Assembly (NCBI GenBank): GCA_020635205.1
Contig: JACKAE010000005.1
Coordinates: 62,001-126,000 of the forward strand
Direction: 5' to 3'
Source: Ignavibacteria bacterium
GTDB lineage: Bacteria; Bacteroidota; Ignavibacteria; OLB7
DNA: 64,000 nucleotides
Part shown: positions 42,645 through 52,443 of the stretch, one piece after another
Numbering within the stretch: the stretch's first letter is position 1
Layout of the letters: each line of letters starts with the position of its first letter
Notes under the pieces: generated by a model
The model's database searches: none
Told to the model about the DNA's origin: nothing
The model's input: the letters and a program-made list of their open reading frames with translations, nothing else
Made by a program: the position numbers and the translations under genes

Positions 42645-45467
42645 TCACCGAACATGTAATGGACGCGACAGACTTACTTCCCCCGACTGTAGACGATAGA
42701 AATATGTTCCCGGCCTCAATCGATTTCCCGGAGAAACCTCACGATTGACGATAATCGTCTGCACACCCGGTCGATATATCCCCTCCGCTAAGGTTGCCAC
42801 CTTCCGCCCCCCTGTATTGAAGAGGGTGATGGTCACCGGCAACGGTTCGCCATCTGGAATCGTGAAGGAAATTCGTGTCGATTCACCCATTGGGTTTGGA
42901 ACATTTTGCCGCAGGGACAAGGCCTGCCTTATCCCCAAGCTCCCGGTTCCCTCCTCAATTCCAAGAGGGGAAACAAGTGTACTAAACACTCCGTTCCCGT
43001 GCGTTCCGATAGCGACAAAGCCATCCGATGGGCGGGCAGCAATCATATCTACCACAGCATTGCCGATCTGTTCGGCTCCTTCTTTACTCCAGACTGTCTC
43101 CTCTCCATTGAGAGCAGTTGTCGTGTATAGTCCTGTACTGGTTCCAGCCAAGTAGAGTGTTCCTAAACCCCGGTGCAGAATCGTAATCCACCGAACCGAT
43201 GAACCCGCTCCACTCCCATCCGGGTTCTCTTCCAGGTTCCCACTAACCGGAGTCCAAGTCTCTCCCCTATCTGTTGTTTCGTAGAGACTAACAATACTGT
43301 AGTTGGAGAAGGCCACGATGGCGCGGTCGCCATTTTCGTAGTCGGCACTAATGCAGGAGACAAAAGCACCTGCCGGGAAATTTGTTCCAGTCACTTCCAC
43401 AGCCACGGGGTCCTCTCCGAGCGCATCATCCATTCTGAATACACGCCCATCGTTTGTACCATACCAAAGGCGGGAGGCTGGAGCTTCCTTCGAAGCAGCG
43501 ATGCAGGTAATCTCTCCTGTATCCAGTTGGCTTCCACTCAACGAACGCCAGCCTATGGATGTCGGCATATTGTTATCGAGAGGAATTGCTGTTACGTCCA
43601 AATTTCTGTAGAGGAGGCGTCCTATCGGCAGATACATAATGCGAGAATCGTTCGGATCCAGGATGAAAGGATTAATAAAGCGATAGCCGGCTGCCTCCGC
43701 TGGGTCGATACGGGTAGAACCGGTCTCCTCCTCAAAGTCATTCAGCTCAACGCGGTAGATGCGTCCTTGCTGCTTCGAGACGTAGAGATATTTTCCTCCG
43801 TCGGAAATTGCACAGTATGCACCGTCACTGCTTCCGGTTCGAATCCAGGGGGCACGGTTGTCGTACACGTGTGTCCGCCACGTGCCGTTATCCTGCAATC
43901 CTCCCATAATTGTCTGGCTTCCCATCGTTCCTTGGTCAATTGCAATTGCATAGAACTGCGTGGTTAGGTATCCACTGTTGAGAGAAATCCAGAAGACCGA
44001 GTCGGCTGTGCAGTCGAGCGTTTTGTGGACGCCACCATCGCTCGTGCTGTACATCACCTTTGGATCGGTAGGAGAGAAGATAACGTCATGCTGGTCTGCG
44101 TGGTGTTCAGGATAGGAGTACTCCTCGAGCACTGCACTATCCCGCTTCCAATCGCGGAAGCCACCAATCCAAGAGGTGTTCGCTGTCGACGCAAATCCGT
44201 CGGTTGAGCGATAAAGGTTTGTTCCTCCGATAAACACGACGTTCTCGTCGTCAGGCTTGACGCGGATGTGAAGGTCGTATCCACCCTGGGTGAAGAGATC
44301 GCCATTCCCTGCGGTTTCCGTTGTGAAGGCGGGGAGGTTTGCCGAGCGGTTCTCCCACATTCCCCCATCACCTGTTCCATTTCCGGAGATGTAGGTATAC
44401 TTCCAGAGAGATTGCCAAGAAGAATCGCCACGAAAGTTCCGACCGAGAAAGCCAGAGCCGGGAGTCTCGCCGAGGAAGTAGACGACGTTTTCGTTTGACG
44501 GGGCAATCCCAATCACGATTCGATTGTAGGATCCTGGTATATCGCTTGGGGTAATGTTTGTGAAGCTCGTTCCATTTTCTGAGCGATATATCCCCCGCTT
44601 CCCTCCATCCCTACTCAGGGTTGCATACACGACTCCAGTGCTGGTGACGGCAACGTCGGTAAAGTAACTATTGGATTGCAGAGATGATGGCTTCAGAACC
44701 TCTTGCCACGTCTCTCCTCCGTCAACAGAGCGGATGATCCTTCCATAGAGGGCAGCGTAGACCTCTTCCTCTTCAAGGTTTGATGGATCGGTTGCGATGC
44801 GCCAGACGTTATCGGTGACGTTGAATACCTGAGGCGTTCCCGAACTGGTTGACTCCAACGCAAACCAACTCTCGCCATTGTCGGTTGACTTAAAAATTCC
44901 ATCTCCGTGCCAGAAAGCTCCTCCACCCGAAGCACTGTTCCCCCAAAGTTCGCCGGAGCCGAAGTACCACGTCGCTGTTTTTCCGGGGCGTCGATCTTGT
45001 GCTACTGTTGTCACGCTCGGCAGTTGATCTGGGCGGGTTACCATCCGCCAGCTCTCTCCTCCGTCGTCTGACTTCCACATGCCGCCACTTACGCCACCAG
45101 CTAAGATGGTTCGATCGTTCGCAACATCAATCGCTGCTCCCCGAGTTCGTCCTCCCACGTTCCAAGGACCTCGTTGCGTCCAAAGGTAGGCCGCAATGCC
45201 TGCTGACTTCAGCAGCGGGGAGGCTTGTTCCCGTCGTGGAAGAGTTGCGGAGAAGGCAATCTCGCGACGGCGAATATCTTGCGGAATCTTTCCCGTCACC
45301 GGGTCACGCAACCGTTCCCACTCCCACCGGATCCGTTCCGATGAGATTTCAGGGGCTGTTCCTCCTGAGAGAGATTGCTCCGATCCTTCTTTCGGAATGA
45401 AGAAGAGAGCAGTCGTGAGTAGAAGTGCTGAGAGAACGAGCGAAGGTAGAGCGTAGCGACGATTCAT
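42645..45467 (-). CDS. Secreted Asp-box propeller protein (sortilin/sialidase-like) with T9SS tail
   Basis: The 940-residue protein begins with a signal-like segment (RYALPSLVLSALLLTTALFF) and continues with a long region rich in Asp-box motifs (S-x-D-x-G-x-x-W): SDDGGESW, STDNGESW, SVDGGETW, TTDRGETW at roughly residues 130, 192, 250 and 758, which form the blades of a large VPS10/sialidase-type propeller. A T9SS sorting domain occupies about the last 90 residues (LRQNVPNPMGESTRISFTIP, ending TYFYRLQSGEVSLSRPLHVR). Enzyme activity is unlikely to be inferable, because many Asp-box propellers are binding or structural. In the linker before the sorting domain (GSLGIRQALSLRQ, about 845-857) a palindromic repeat is built into the reading frame. 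The gene is followed on the same strand by no gene, and its own upstream neighbour is terminated at 45588-45623. Confidence 0.9.
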   Translation of the reverse strand: MNRRYALPSLVLSALLLTTALFFIPKEGSEQSLSGGTAPEISSERIRWEWERLRDPVTGKIPQDIRRREIAFSATLPRREQASPLLKSAGIAAYLWTQRGPWNVGGRTRGAAIDVANDRTILAGGVSGGMWKSDDGGESWRMVTRPDQLPSVTTVAQDRRPGKTATWYFGSGELWGNSASGGGAFWHGDGIFKSTDNGESWFALESTSSGTPQVFNVTDNVWRIATDPSNLEEEEVYAALYGRIIRSVDGGETWQEVLKPSSLQSNSYFTDVAVTSTGVVYATLSRDGGKRGIYRSENGTSFTNITPSDIPGSYNRIVIGIAPSNENVVYFLGETPGSGFLGRNFRGDSSWQSLWKYTYISGNGTGDGGMWENRSANLPAFTTETAGNGDLFTQGGYDLHIRVKPDDENVVFIGGTNLYRSTDGFASTANTSWIGGFRDWKRDSAVLEEYSYPEHHADQHDVIFSPTDPKVMYSTSDGGVHKTLDCTADSVFWISLNSGYLTTQFYAIAIDQGTMGSQTIMGGLQDNGTWRTHVYDNRAPWIRTGSSDGAYCAISDGGKYLYVSKQQGRIYRVELNDFEEETGSTRIDPAEAAGYRFINPFILDPNDSRIMYLPIGRLLYRNLDVTAIPLDNNMPTSIGWRSLSGSQLDTGEITCIAASKEAPASRLWYGTNDGRVFRMDDALGEDPVAVEVTGTNFPAGAFVSCISADYENGDRAIVAFSNYSIVSLYETTDRGETWTPVSGNLEENPDGSGAGSSVRWITILHRGLGTLYLAGTSTGLYTTTALNGEETVWSKEGAEQIGNAVVDMIAARPSDGFVAIGTHGNGVFSTLVSPLGIEEGTGSLGIRQALSLRQNVPNPMGESTRISFTIPDGEPLPVTITLFNTGGRKVATLAEGIYRPGVQTIIVNREVSPGNRLRPGTYFYRLQSGEVSLSRPLHVR
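42914..42935 (-). repeat. In-frame copy of the GGGACAAGGC palindrome inside the T9SS protein gene
   Basis: The arms 42914-42923 and 42926-42935 pair over ten bases with one mismatch around two bases, and match the core of the 58-bp palindrome about 310 bases away except at one base. It encodes the linker GIRQALS between the propeller and the T9SS domain, so its insertion or spread has been tolerated without a frameshift. Whether the protein gained the linker from the repeat cannot be told from one genome. Confidence 0.65.
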
Positions 45468-45587
45468 AGCATATCAGAAATTCATTGAAAGAGTAAACCA
45501 CAAGTATACTGCATTTCAGAAAGAAATTCTCCCCTTCTCTGCTTTGATTCTGTTTGGGAGAGAGAGGAATCACGCAAAGGCGCAAAG

Positions 45588-45623
45588 AAGCGAGGGATGG
45601 TATTGCTATACCATCCCTCGCTT
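45588..45623 (-). terminator. Strong 16-bp hairpin after the 1600-residue protein gene
   Basis: Arms 45588-45603 and 45608-45623 are perfectly complementary around the tetraloop TGCT. It lies 33 bases after the minus-strand stop at 45657; on that strand the sequence that follows is T-rich (CTTTGCGCC). The plus-strand side carries CTTTT. It can serve transcription in either direction. Confidence 0.85.
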
Positions 45624-45656
45624 TTCAGTTGCAATCGCTATCGACAAGGTGATCTT

Positions 45657-48600
45657 CTACTCTCTTACCATCCGCTCAGTCTGTTCAGCGTCGCCGACCC
45701 GGAGGACTACGAAGTATGTTCCCGCCGCAGTTCTCGCTCCTCCCTCTTCTCTGCCATTCCACTCTAAGCGGTGTACTCCGGCTTCAAATGATTCTGCTGG
45801 GAGAGAGTATATCTCACGTCCTAACAGATCGTAGATCACCAATTCGGCATCTGCCGATCGCGGTAGTGTGAAGAGAAACTCTACCGATTCATCTGGGCTA
45901 CTTGGATTGCGTAGAATCGTTAGCCCGAAGTCAGGAGCGTTGCCGATTACTGGAACCGAACTTGTTCCGGCTATCGTATCGAATCGAACGCTCGGGTCGT
46001 AGCTCTCGGAGAATATCGACGAGATATAGGCAATCGTGTCGCCGAGTGAAAGTTCGGGGATAATTCCCGCACCGAAACTTGTAGTATCCCACGTAGCTTG
46101 CGTCTGCGACATTCCTCCGCTCCCCCTCTGGTTCTGGTCATCTTTGAACCAGAGCCTCCGCCTGCCGTTTGCAGTGCTCACTCCGCTCGCGGTGACGATG
46201 TGTGCTTTGCCAGTTGGCCTTCCACTCCGCGTGTACCAAATAATTCCGAGTTCTACATCTTCATTATTTTTCATCTCATTCTCCAAGAAGCCCCACGTTG
46301 GCCAGTCGTTTGCGCCACTCTTTCGGTTCTCTCCTTTGTGACCATATCCACCACGATTCGGGTTGCCGTTACTTCCGGTTGTGTCTGGAGAGCTAATGTT
46401 GTCTGTTCCAAGCCAACGGCACTGGAACTTAACGTGGATCGGGAGCTTGTGTCGGTCGATAAAGGAAAGTTTTGCTTCAATCACACCTTGATCCCCTGCT
46501 CCATCTCCTGCCGTCCGTTTCATCAGAGCACTCAACTCCTCCAGCTTCTCACGGTGTGTTTTGTTCAGACTCAAGTTTGGATTGTTTGCAATCAACCACT
46601 CTAAACTGTTTGCACAGCCAGCCGGAGCGCAGGCGTTCCAATCGCCCGCATAGCCAGTAGAGGAGCTTGGTCGGTTTCTTGAAGAATCGAGGTCGATGTT
46701 TGGAATCGTGCATCCCCGATAGGTCGAATCAACGCGGGAGGGGCTGCCGAACCCTCCTGCCGGAGGGTTGCCAAAGTTAGGAACTGTCGATGCGTTCGGC
46801 GTGTAGCCGGAGCCTACAGCATATTCAAATGGTGAGACGGTATGCTCCTCCCATTTATCGGGAAGTGATCCAGGGGTGAACGCTACCAGAACTTCGTCGT
46901 TGACCTCGGGCAGCGTCCAAAATCCTTCAACACGTTCCCCGCGTGCGAAGCCGAGTTGTGTGAAATCAATCCAGTAGTCGATCTCCTCAGAAAGTGAGAA
47001 TGGAGGGAGAACCATGTTGCGCACCAGCCAGACCGGAGGATCATCCAGCGTGCGGCGTGCGTAGACGTTTAAGAACCTCGTTCTGTTCCCCGGCTCCGTT
47101 GTCCAAGTCATCTTCCCAAGTGGAGAGCGGGGTACATTGAACGGCTCCACAAAATCCAACTGCGAGAACCGGATATTTTCGGTTTGGGGGTTCGGGAATG
47201 TGATTGTTGAATCGTAGCTTTCGGAGACAACACTCTCAATGCGGAGTTCTCTCGTCGTGTTTGCCCAGCCACGCAAAACTGGAATGCCCTGCGCCGTTGT
47301 ATCCCACGTTAGCAGTTGCTGGCGAGTCCCTCCAGAATCGCGTTGCCTCTTATCATCCTTTACCCAAAGTCGCCGCACACTATCGCTCAGGTTAATTGCT
47401 CCCGACGCAACAACCCAGTGTCCTCCACGCCGTGTTCCTGTGCTGTCGTACCAGCCGAAGAGAATCTCCACATCCTCGCCGTGATTCATCTCTCCCCAGA
47501 AATAGTCCCAGGTCGGCCACGCATTATTCGATCCATTATCGTTCCGCCCTTCGTGGCCGTATGTGGTATCGGGAGAGGCAACGTTCGTATCCTTTCTGAA
47601 CCACTTGCTCTGGAACTTCACCCGAATCGGAAGTTTGTACTTGTCGATCAACGCAAGTTTACCCCGCACAAGTTGGAGTGTGTTCACTCCACGTTCGTTC
47701 TGCCTTCCCATCAGCTTACTCAGTTCTTCGGTCATATCTCGATGGCCAAGGGATGAATCAATTCTTGGATGTGTCCGCTGTAACCAGACGAGACTGTTCG
47801 ACGCAGCAGCCGGGCCGCAAGCATTCTTATCGCCAGCGTAGCCGGGGCGTGAAGTTGGGTTGAACCGTGAAGAATCCAAGTCGATATTCGGGACGTTGCA
47901 CCCTCGGTAGACTGTGTCGACAGTGGTCAGTTTGGGCCACTTGATCTGAGGAAGTCGTGTAGTTCGGAATGGGTCGGGAGTAAGCTCCGGTGCACCATCG
48001 TAGACATCGTAAACAAAATCCCCAACGTCAATCGGTATGTAGAGGGGAGATGCTGGTATAGCTGTCAACAAATCATCCCCCACAGTAACAGAAATGTCAA
48101 GTAACTCCAGGTCAACACCATCAGGCAAGCCGAGGTCGGCAAGGTCGAACCAGTAGGTTACCATCTCCGATCTGCTGAAGGGCATCAGTGGCATGTTCTG
48201 CACAATCCAACTCTCCGAGCGTGGAACTCCCGGACGCCGAGCCACAACGTTCAGAAACTGCAAGCGGGGAACAGGATCGTATGTAGCCGAAAAGATCCCT
48301 TGGTGAGAGTTCGGTCTGTTGAACGGAGCAATAAAATCAACCTGTTCCAGTGTTATCTCGGTAAGTGGTTCAGGCAACGGTTTTACTCTGAGGGCAATCG
48401 GAAATAGGAGAGGAGTGTTGATCGCCTCCTTTGAGGTAAACTCCGTCCAGATCACTGCTGTTCTGTTCGCTGGTGCTTGAATCTCCTGAGGCTCGAAAAC
48501 GAAGACCGCCAAGTTCTCTTTATTCCTCTCTATGTTTACCCCACTCCCTCGCACGTTGAAGTCCCACGCAATATCTTCCTCACGTAATCCCTCCAGAATC

Positions 48601-50459
48601 CGTATCGGTTCGCGCACATTTTTTACCGATGTCTGGCTTAGCAGTTTGCTCAGGCTCTTCGGAACGCTGACAAGCCAGGGTGCTCCACCATAATCTTCCC
48701 GCTTAGTAAAGCGACGACATGTGCTCGCGTCGATACGTAATCCGCGAGGGGGATTTGCCTTCAGGTTTGCGAGCGTTCCGCGGAATATCTGCTTTCCCTC
48801 CCCATCCACAACTGTAATGCTATCGTTCCCAGCATTGTAGGAGATATTAAATCCTGCCTGCGATGGTGAGCCAACGATGTAGGGTATCTCAACAGGTTTG
48901 GTTGCTTGGTTGAGGTTGAAGATGGTCACATTATTCTGGAATGGAACTAAGTCGAGCCAGAGTGCTCGCCCTTGCAGTACGTAGCCAGTGTTTACTAATA
49001 CCTCCGGTGTGCGAATGTAGTCGGCTGCGTTTGTAGGGAGTGGGAAGTTTGCGGGGATGACACTTCCTGCTAAATCGGTAGCCCGCACTTGCTCTCGCGG
49101 AGTAACGTTCCCGGCGGAGTGGGTTGAGGCATGTTCAATCTGTCCTTGAAAGCCAACATACTGTGCCGGACTGAACCGAGCTTGAACTGAATCGGAGACT
49201 TTGAGTTCGTCCAGAACTTCGCAGAGAGGGGTTTTCGATTTTACGGATTCAACAAGGAGCATGGCACTTGCACACCCGATTGCAGAATCCCCATTCTGCC
49301 ACGTTCCGGCAAAGGATATATCTCGTTCGTTGCACGAACCGTCGGCACACATGCCGTGGCTTCGGATGGCAATCGTGATAATGCGCGACTCACACGGGCC
49401 GAGCGTAATCGTTCTGTTCAGTTCTTGTGGGTCGACCGCAGTGGGATCCCCATCTGGCAAGATTGTGCTCGGAGCCATCGTGTCGGCAAACGCAACCGGG
49501 AAGACGTCGGTTCCAGGTGTTGGGTTCGAAATTGCACTGACACTACTATCGTAGGCAGCTTGCAGGTTTGTGAAGCCAGATGGGAGTCGGGCAGTTTGGC
49601 GTCCCACACTCGAAAGGTCGAGCGTCACACTCTGCGTTGGGTGATTGTTCTCTACCAAAACGTGTATCAACGCTTGGTCGCCGCGACGGCATCGAAAGAA
49701 CTCACTATTGTCTGGGGTGATCTGCGTCACACTCAGCTCTGGAATATCATTCCCCTTGCTTAGTGGAGATTCTGGAACCATACAGACTGTGGCATCGCCG
49801 ACGCCAGTAATGATTGGGGAGGGGAGAGGGGCGTTCGGGGTAGAGGGGAAGCCGACGTTATACGTGCCAGTAATCAGGCAGCGATACCGGCTACTTGGAT
49901 TGAACGTGCCGGCAGGGGCTTGAAGGGTATACGTGTTCGTTCCGTTCGCTAAGAGTTGCCGTCCCGGCTGTGAGGGTGTCCCTACCTTAATAGTAATTGG
50001 GCCGAGTGCGGCAGCTTGTCCACCCCCTACGGGAAGGCAGCGAAGAGAAATTGAAAGGGAGGCTGCGTTCGGATTTGGACAATTGCTGTTCCACGAGACG
50101 TAAGGGAGGAGCACCATCGTAATCGTTGCGCTTCCATCGGGACGGATGGCGACTGTGTGTGGAACCGACTTCCCAAGCCAGATTGTTCGATTACACCGTG
50201 GTGGGCTTGAAGTTCCTCCACACGCCTCCAAGTTTGTCGGCTGCAGAAGCCATAATCCTGCAACTGCCATCAAAGATGCTAAAACCAAATAAAGGTGTGG
50301 AAGGCGTATACCGTAACTATGGTCACCCTGAGGTCTTCCGAAGCATCTCCCTGGTTCAGTAGAGCAACGATTTGCTCCTCCACTCTCTCTGCCAGATTCG
50401 TCACTCCGCTTCATTTTATTCTGAAGCTGGTAGAGTGCAAGAAGTAGATTCTTCTTCAT
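45657..50459 (-). CDS. 1600-residue secreted protein with two tandem C39-like cysteine-protease modules and a T9SS tail
   Basis: AGGAG upstream of the ATG at 50459 supports the start; the hydrophobic segment (LYLVLASLMAVAGLWLL, about 52-68) follows an unusually long, polar 50-residue N-terminus. The first half (to about 690) is beta-rich, with Cys-containing segments of no family I know. Then a module occurs twice, each with a beta part (DFIAPFNRPNS.../DFVEPFNVPRS...) and a C39-like papain-fold part. Copy 1 has Cys in NACGPAAASN (about 880) and His in GGHWVVASG (about 1015); copy 2 has Cys in NACAPAGCAN (about 1278) and His in KAHIVTASG (about 1418); both share an Asp pair (WVKDDKRQ, WFKDDQNQ). 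The catalytic Cys-His-Asp is therefore conserved in both. It ends in a T9SS domain (NPSSPDESVEFLFTLP, ending YFVVLRVGDAEQTERMVRE). It probably acts as a secreted peptidase or amidase; substrate unknown. Confidence 0.88.
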   Translation of the reverse strand: MKKNLLLALYQLQNKMKRSDESGRESGGANRCSTEPGRCFGRPQGDHSYGIRLPHLYLVLASLMAVAGLWLLQPTNLEACGGTSSPPRCNRTIWLGKSVPHTVAIRPDGSATITMVLLPYVSWNSNCPNPNAASLSISLRCLPVGGGQAAALGPITIKVGTPSQPGRQLLANGTNTYTLQAPAGTFNPSSRYRCLITGTYNVGFPSTPNAPLPSPIITGVGDATVCMVPESPLSKGNDIPELSVTQITPDNSEFFRCRRGDQALIHVLVENNHPTQSVTLDLSSVGRQTARLPSGFTNLQAAYDSSVSAISNPTPGTDVFPVAFADTMAPSTILPDGDPTAVDPQELNRTITLGPCESRIITIAIRSHGMCADGSCNERDISFAGTWQNGDSAIGCASAMLLVESVKSKTPLCEVLDELKVSDSVQARFSPAQYVGFQGQIEHASTHSAGNVTPREQVRATDLAGSVIPANFPLPTNAADYIRTPEVLVNTGYVLQGRALWLDLVPFQNNVTIFNLNQATKPVEIPYIVGSPSQAGFNISYNAGNDSITVVDGEGKQIFRGTLANLKANPPRGLRIDASTCRRFTKREDYGGAPWLVSVPKSLSKLLSQTSVKNVREPIRILEGLREEDIAWDFNVRGSGVNIERNKENLAVFVFEPQEIQAPANRTAVIWTEFTSKEAINTPLLFPIALRVKPLPEPLTEITLEQVDFIAPFNRPNSHQGIFSATYDPVPRLQFLNVVARRPGVPRSESWIVQNMPLMPFSRSEMVTYWFDLADLGLPDGVDLELLDISVTVGDDLLTAIPASPLYIPIDVGDFVYDVYDGAPELTPDPFRTTRLPQIKWPKLTTVDTVYRGCNVPNIDLDSSRFNPTSRPGYAGDKNACGPAAASNSLVWLQRTHPRIDSSLGHRDMTEELSKLMGRQNERGVNTLQLVRGKLALIDKYKLPIRVKFQSKWFRKDTNVASPDTTYGHEGRNDNGSNNAWPTWDYFWGEMNHGEDVEILFGWYDSTGTRRGGHWVVASGAINLSDSVRRLWVKDDKRQRDSGGTRQQLLTWDTTAQGIPVLRGWANTTRELRIESVVSESYDSTITFPNPQTENIRFSQLDFVEPFNVPRSPLGKMTWTTEPGNRTRFLNVYARRTLDDPPVWLVRNMVLPPFSLSEEIDYWIDFTQLGFARGERVEGFWTLPEVNDEVLVAFTPGSLPDKWEEHTVSPFEYAVGSGYTPNASTVPNFGNPPAGGFGSPSRVDSTYRGCTIPNIDLDSSRNRPSSSTGYAGDWNACAPAGCANSLEWLIANNPNLSLNKTHREKLEELSALMKRTAGDGAGDQGVIEAKLSFIDRHKLPIHVKFQCRWLGTDNISSPDTTGSNGNPNRGGYGHKGENRKSGANDWPTWGFLENEMKNNEDVELGIIWYTRSGRPTGKAHIVTASGVSTANGRRRLWFKDDQNQRGSGGMSQTQATWDTTSFGAGIIPELSLGDTIAYISSIFSESYDPSVRFDTIAGTSSVPVIGNAPDFGLTILRNPSSPDESVEFLFTLPRSADAELVIYDLLGREIYSLPAESFEAGVHRLEWNGREEGGARTAAGTYFVVLRVGDAEQTERMVRE

Positions 50460-51200
50460 ATTGAATCTCCTGAATTGTGATATATGATCTTCGTTCTGCC
50501 TGGTTTCTTTTCAGAACTCTGCATTGTCGAGAGGAGGAAGAGAGGACTTCTCTTCCATTTGGCGTGGTTGCTACAGTTTCCTTATCAGTAGTGGCATCAG
50601 GCTTTGCCTTATTCCACCAATTCCGATTCAGCGTATACAGTGTAGCCGCGAAGTATCACTTCGTGTGGGAAGGAATAATATCGGGGATCATTCCTCCCCG
50701 CGTAGTTCAGGCGTGGTTCAATCTGGAGAATCTTCTCACTGAGGAGAAGGTGGCATAAAAGTAGGGCATTGCAGAGGGAATTGCAAGGGTTTCGTCTGTT
50801 CGTATGGGACAACAATTTTTGCCCTCTTGAAAGAGGGCTTGATTCATCAAGATCACATCCTCAGTTCTCAACCTCGCTCGTAAGAGCGGGGAAGGCAATT
50901 ACTAACGAGGCAAAGTCCCGCTTGGCGAGGTGATAATTTTTCGAGAGGATAGGACTGTTGATTCTGCACTACTCTTCTTGCTCTGCCTTGCAACTATAGC
51001 TTCGGTTTGGAGGTGTGTTCTCTCTCTTACATTCCATGAACATCTCAATGATGATTGTTGAGCAATCATTGAGGTTATCACCAACTTCCATTAACACCCC
51101 GATGAATCGGGGTGTTAATGTGAGAGGATATCATAACTGGCTCTATAATGCCAATAGCTACACACTCTGCACTATTGCTATCCTCCCATTGTGTTGGCTC
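50460..51200. other. 741-bp intergenic stretch with several perfect hairpins and no gene
   Basis: No frame here has convincing codon use or a domain. It contains four clear inverted repeats: 50821-50838 (GCCCTCTT with its complement), 50875-50888 (5 bp, loop GTAA), 51044-51073 (9-bp arms CTCAATGAT/ATCATTGAG) and 51090-51121 (15-bp perfect arms, two-base loop). The last two lie immediately downstream of the CzcB-like gene on the minus strand and probably include its terminator. The stretch separates the metal-efflux operon from the C39-like protein gene. Confidence 0.6.
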
Positions 51201-52406
51201 TCAGTGGTGGTGCTCGCTCAACTCTCCTGCTGAGTGTATCGACCGAAGATAGAAAACTCCTTTCACTGCAATGCGGTCTCCTTCGGTAACTCCGGCGCGG
51301 ATTACTGCACGATCTTCGATCTCCTCCTCCACATCAACTTCAACCCGCTCAAAATGGTTCGGCTCCTCTACGCGGTAGAGATAGAACTTCCCTCCAGAAC
51401 GTTCCAGTGCATCGGCTGGCACAACCACCCCACTCCGCTCTCCACCTCCGGCAAACTCTGTTGTGACAAACGTTCCGGGACGAAAGGTTCCGTTCGGGTT
51501 CGGTGCAGAAAAGCGAACCGTAACAGTTTTGGATTCGGGATCGACGAGGGGTGCAATGAAGGTGACTCGTCCAGAGACCTTTTCGCCGGAGGGAGCACGA
51601 GCACTCCCGGAACTGCCAATAGTAAGCGATGCCGCCTGCGCAGGCGTTGCCTTCGCCTCGATCCAAACTGTTGAGGTGTTGACAATCGTGTAGAGATTGT
51701 CCGCGAGGTCAACGAACTCCCCTAATGTGGCCAAGCGGTTAGAGATCGTGCCGGAGATCGGGGCAAGAATTTTCATTCGATTTGCAAACGATGCCGATGC
51801 CTTTGTCGGTTCGATGCCGAACAACTTCAGGTGTGCCTCGGCCTCTTGCCGGGCGGCCACGGCTTGATCGTAGTCAGCTTTCGCCCCTTCCAGTGCCCGC
51901 TCTGCCCCGATCTGTTCTCCGGCTAACCTTTCCTGCCGCTCGAGTGCTCGCCGAGTCTGTTCCTCCCGCGCCTTTGCGTTCAGATATTCTGCTCGGGTTT
52001 TTCCAATCTCAAGCGTTTCGATTTCGGCTATCGTTGTTCCCCGAGAGACAAACGTCCCTTCTGATGCGTAGAGCTTTACCACTCGACCTGGAACAATTGT
52101 TCCAACGTGGGCGATCCTATCTTCTTCGGGACGAACGATCCCCGGAAGAGAGAGACCAACGTTGATCTTCTCACGCTTAACAAGGTCTGTCTCAATCCCA
52201 CTCTCTTGCGCTACCGTTGGGGTAACTTCTACGTGATTGCTTTCACCTTCACCCTCGGCGTGCCCACCTTCTGCGTGGGTCTCATCGTGTCTGTGCTCTT
52301 CACCCTCTGGGTTGTTTTGGCAACCGACCTGAAAGAGGGCGCAGAGTGATAGGAGAAACATTGTCGCGATATATCGGTAGGGGGTCGGCTCAATTCTCTT
52401 GTTCAT
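51201..52406 (-). CDS. CzcB/CusB-like periplasmic adaptor lipoprotein of a metal RND efflux pump
   Basis: The 401-residue protein begins with a lipoprotein signal (MFLLSLCALFQVGC) and has His-rich ends: HRHDETHAEGGHAEGEGESNH after the lipobox and a terminal EHHH. These could collect metal ions in the periplasm. The centre has the usual adaptor order: a lipoyl-like half (GTIVPGRVVKLYASEGTFVSRG), a coiled-coil hairpin (about 150-205, LEIGKTRAEYLNAKAREEQTRRALERQ...), the second lipoyl half (KILAPISGTISNRLATLGEFV) and a beta-barrel domain (ESKTVTVRFSAPNPNGTFRPG). It would bridge the inner-membrane pump and the outer-membrane channel. The upstream gene, 38 bases away, encodes both partners as one fused protein. 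Confidence 0.93.
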   Translation of the reverse strand: MNKRIEPTPYRYIATMFLLSLCALFQVGCQNNPEGEEHRHDETHAEGGHAEGEGESNHVEVTPTVAQESGIETDLVKREKINVGLSLPGIVRPEEDRIAHVGTIVPGRVVKLYASEGTFVSRGTTIAEIETLEIGKTRAEYLNAKAREEQTRRALERQERLAGEQIGAERALEGAKADYDQAVAARQEAEAHLKLFGIEPTKASASFANRMKILAPISGTISNRLATLGEFVDLADNLYTIVNTSTVWIEAKATPAQAASLTIGSSGSARAPSGEKVSGRVTFIAPLVDPESKTVTVRFSAPNPNGTFRPGTFVTTEFAGGGERSGVVVPADALERSGGKFYLYRVEEPNHFERVEVDVEEEIEDRAVIRAGVTEGDRIAVKGVFYLRSIHSAGELSEHHH

Positions 52407-52443
52407 GATATTCTGATCTTCTCGTTGTAGTTGATAGGGTTCT

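Noticed and set aside
50477..50758. Plus-strand frame of 93 residues in the long spacer
   Set aside because: No ribosome site, no domain and poor codon usage; hairpins in the same area argue against coding.
51015..51233. Plus-strand frame over the end of the metal adaptor gene
   Set aside because: It overlaps the hairpins and the 3' end of a real minus-strand gene.
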